Shown: one piece after another, positions 5,973-7,169 of the stretch | How the letters are laid out: each line of letters begins with the position of its first letter | Numbering within the stretch: the first letter of the stretch is position 1 | Assembly (NCBI GenBank): GCA_021784635.1 | Contig: JAJYHS010000121.1 | Location: 2,065-9,233, forward strand | From: a bacterium | GTDB lineage: Bacteria > Bdellovibrionota > Bdellovibrionia > Bdellovibrionales > UBA1609 | Direction: 5' to 3' | DNA length: 7,169 nt | Notes under the pieces: generated by a model | Seen by the model: only the letters and a program-made list of their open reading frames with translations | What the model was told of the DNA's origin: nothing | The model's database searches: none | Position numbers and translations under genes: made by a program

Positions 5973-6469
5973 CTAAGGGCTCCGCTTGTGACACGATTTT
6001 GCCGCGCCAATTCACGAATCAGTTTAAATTCCGTCGCAGTAACGGGCTGAACAGAAAGGCGGCTGTTGTGCAAAAGGATCATGTTTTTAAGTTGCGGCTG
6101 TTTTTTAATTTCATTGAGAGAAACAAAGCTTGGGAGATCATCTTCATACTTTACTTCAACACAAAACCAGCGGGGATTTTGGGGCGTTGAGCGTTCATCA
6201 AAGTAAGGTGATGTCGAATCGAAGGCCGATTCATCAGGAGCGGCTAAAGCTGAAACACGTGCGATACCGGCCACACCCGAAGGGTTTGAATTCGAATGGT
6301 AAAACAACACGAGGTCGCCCACTTTCATGTCATGCATCATATAATTGCGCGCCATGTAGTTGCGTACGCCGTCCCAACGCGTGTGCTTACGACGCTTCAA
6401 ATCTTGAAACGAAAATAAGTCGGGCTCTGATTTCATCAGCCAGTAGCGTTTGCCAGATATCATTGACAT
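5969..6469 (-). CDS. EVE-domain protein (THYN1-like, PUA/YTH-related fold)
   Basis: The 166-residue protein is a single EVE domain over most of its length: KRYWLMKSEPD (7-17), WDGVRNYMARN (32-42), GDLVLFYHSN (51-60), GVAGIARV (65-72), NPRWFCVEV (98-106) and NSRLSVQPV (135-143). EVE domains share a fold with YTH and PUA domains and are thought to bind modified bases in DNA or RNA; bacterial stand-alone members have no firm role. It is cytoplasmic. It is first in the EVE-purK-purE unit, its TGA overlapping the purK ATG by four bases. Two starts are possible: Met1 at 6469 or Met3 at 6463. No good Shine-Dalgarno precedes either. The promoter candidate at 6471-6499 would start transcription at about 6464-6463, right at Met3, so translation may be leaderless. 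The last ten or so residues lie outside the domain. Confidence 0.96.
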   Translation of the reverse strand: MSMISGKRYWLMKSEPDLFSFQDLKRRKHTRWDGVRNYMARNYMMHDMKVGDLVLFYHSNSNPSGVAGIARVSALAAPDESAFDSTSPYFDERSTPQNPRWFCVEVKYEDDLPSFVSLNEIKKQPQLKNMILLHNSRLSVQPVTATEFKLIRELARQNRVTSGALR

Positions 6470-6478
6470 TCTTATACT
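6450..6478 (+). promoter_or_regulatory. sigma70-like promoter of fumC
   Basis: TTGCCA (6450-6455) and TATACT (6473-6478) each match five of six consensus bases and are spaced by 17. Transcription would start near 6485, about 39 bases before the fumC ATG. The -35 lies inside the first codons of the divergent EVE gene. Confidence 0.65.
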
Positions 6479-6499
6479 GGTTGTTGCTCACTAAGTCAG
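6471..6499 (-). promoter_or_regulatory. divergent promoter of the EVE-purK-purE unit
   Basis: On the minus strand CTGACT (6499-6494, four of six) is followed after 17 bases by TATAAG (6476-6471, five of six). The TATA core at 6473-6476 is shared with the fumC -10 box on the other strand. The start would fall at 6464-6463, at or one base before the second EVE Met codon. Confidence 0.5.
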
Positions 6500-6523
6500 C
6501 TCTAAGCTCACCACGAGGCGACA

Positions 6524-7169
6524 ATGGCAAATGCAAAAACAGATAAAAAGACAAATACCGAGACAAATCAGACGCGAATTGAAAAAGACAGCATGGGTGA
6601 GATTCAAGTCCCCGCCGACCGCTATTGGGGGGCGCAAACCCAACGCTCATTTGAAAACTTTAAAATCGGCACCGATCACTTCCCGCGTGAGATGATTCGC
6701 GCTTTGGGAGTGCTTAAGAAATGCGCAGCCCGGGCCAATCAGAAATTAGGGTTACTAGATGAACGTAAAGCGCGCGCTATTCAACAAGCGGCCGACGAAG
6801 TGATATCGGGTGAGCTGGATGGGCATTTTCCGCTTGTGGTGTGGCAGACGGGTTCGGGCACGCAAACCAATATGAATGCTAATGAAGTAATTGCCAATCG
6901 AGCCAAAGAAATTTTAGGTGCGGAAGCTAAGGTTCATCCGAACGACGACGTGAATAAAGCGCAAAGTTCAAACGATACCTTCCCCACTGCGATGCACATT
7001 GCTGTGGCGTCAGAACTGAACCGGCGTCTTTTGCCGATGCTCGAAGTTCTGCGGGCGGCGCTAGAAAAAAAATCAAAAGAGTTTATGTCGATTGTGAAAA
7101 TCGGCCGCACCCATCTTATGGATGCGACACCTCTTACCCTTGGCCAAGAATTCTCAGAGTATGTTCAGC
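6524..7169 (+). CDS. fumC: class II fumarate hydratase (3' part beyond the window)
   Basis: FumC hydrates fumarate to L-malate in the TCA cycle as a cytoplasmic homotetramer without an iron-sulfur cluster. The first 215 residues are present: [20 protein letters not shown] (21-40), the substrate-binding [10 protein letters not shown] (109-118), [20 protein letters not shown] (137-156) with Asn150, and [19 protein letters not shown] (192-210) with the Thr196-His197 pair equivalent to T187-H188 of E. coli FumC. The C-terminal half, including the signature loop with its catalytic serine, lies past the right edge. Start ATG 6524 has GAGG five bases upstream, and an in-frame TAA lies at 6503, so the N-terminus is certain within that limit. 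It carries a Lys/Thr/Asn-rich extension of about 16 residues before the usual family start. The gene is divergent from the EVE-purK-purE unit and has its own promoter. Confidence 0.98.
   Translation, partial: MANAKTDKKTNTETNQTRIEKDSMGEIQVPADRYWGAQTQRSFENFKIGTDHFPREMIRALGVLKKCAARANQKLGLLDERKARAIQQAADEVISGELDGHFPLVVWQTGSGTQTNMNANEVIANRAKEILGAEAKVHPNDDVNKAQSSNDTFPTAMHIAVASELNRRLLPMLEVLRAALEKKSKEFMSIVKIGRTHLMDATPLTLGQEFSEYVQ

Noticed and set aside
6463..6468. Perfect TTGACA upstream of fumC
   Set aside because: At 17 bases downstream the hexamer is GCTCAC; the TTGCCA/TATACT pair just upstream is the better promoter.
6130..6546. 138-codon plus-strand frame opposite the EVE gene
   Set aside because: It lies antisense to a clear EVE-domain gene and over the fumC start, and its product is Arg/Ser/Cys-rich with no motif.
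1..7169. CRISPR array, toxin-antitoxin pair, phage or defence island
   Set aside because: No spaced direct repeats, transposase, integrase, nuclease or helicase motifs were seen; the genes are core metabolism and envelope proteins.

Overview
The window looks like a housekeeping stretch of a Gram-negative bacterial chromosome with balanced base composition (not counted). Several products carry export or lipoprotein signals, and the tRNA gene encodes its own CCA end. The taxon cannot be fixed from the sequence. The long VWA lipoprotein with Ca-binding-type Asp/Gly loops, the PurK variant and the cytoplasmic DUF1343 protein remind me of Bdellovibrionota or other former delta-proteobacteria, but that rests on memory and not on a search.

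Layout. Positions 1-1373 (minus) hold the first 457 codons of a large GTG-started lipoprotein with a von Willebrand factor A (VWA) domain; it runs off the left edge. A 250-base spacer (1374-1623) carries small repeats and hairpins but no gene I can support. Next come two unrecognised exported proteins of about 180 residues, transcribed divergently (about 1624-2172 minus, 2393-2923 plus), with a promoter and palindromes between them. A tRNA-Pro(CGG) gene (2936-3012, minus) follows. Then comes a cytoplasmic DUF1343/NamZ-type protein (3071-4279, plus; GH171, exo-N-acetylmuramidase family).

The right part is core metabolism. A minus-strand operon, EVE-domain protein then purK then purE (6469 to 4323), is tightly packed: a 4-base ATGA overlap, then a 3-base gap. 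PurK and PurE together convert AIR to CAIR in purine synthesis. Divergent from it is fumC (6524 onward, plus), the TCA-cycle class II fumarase, cut by the right edge. The 54-base gap plus the start of the EVE gene holds two back-to-back sigma70-like promoters that share one TATA core.

I see no mobile element, CRISPR array, phage gene or defence cassette. The most interesting items are the VWA lipoprotein, the overlapping divergent promoter that predicts a nearly leaderless EVE-purK-purE mRNA, a TTTGC-N4-GCAAA palindrome present in two intergenic regions, and the pair of orphan secreted proteins. I did not find a clearly new multi-gene system.
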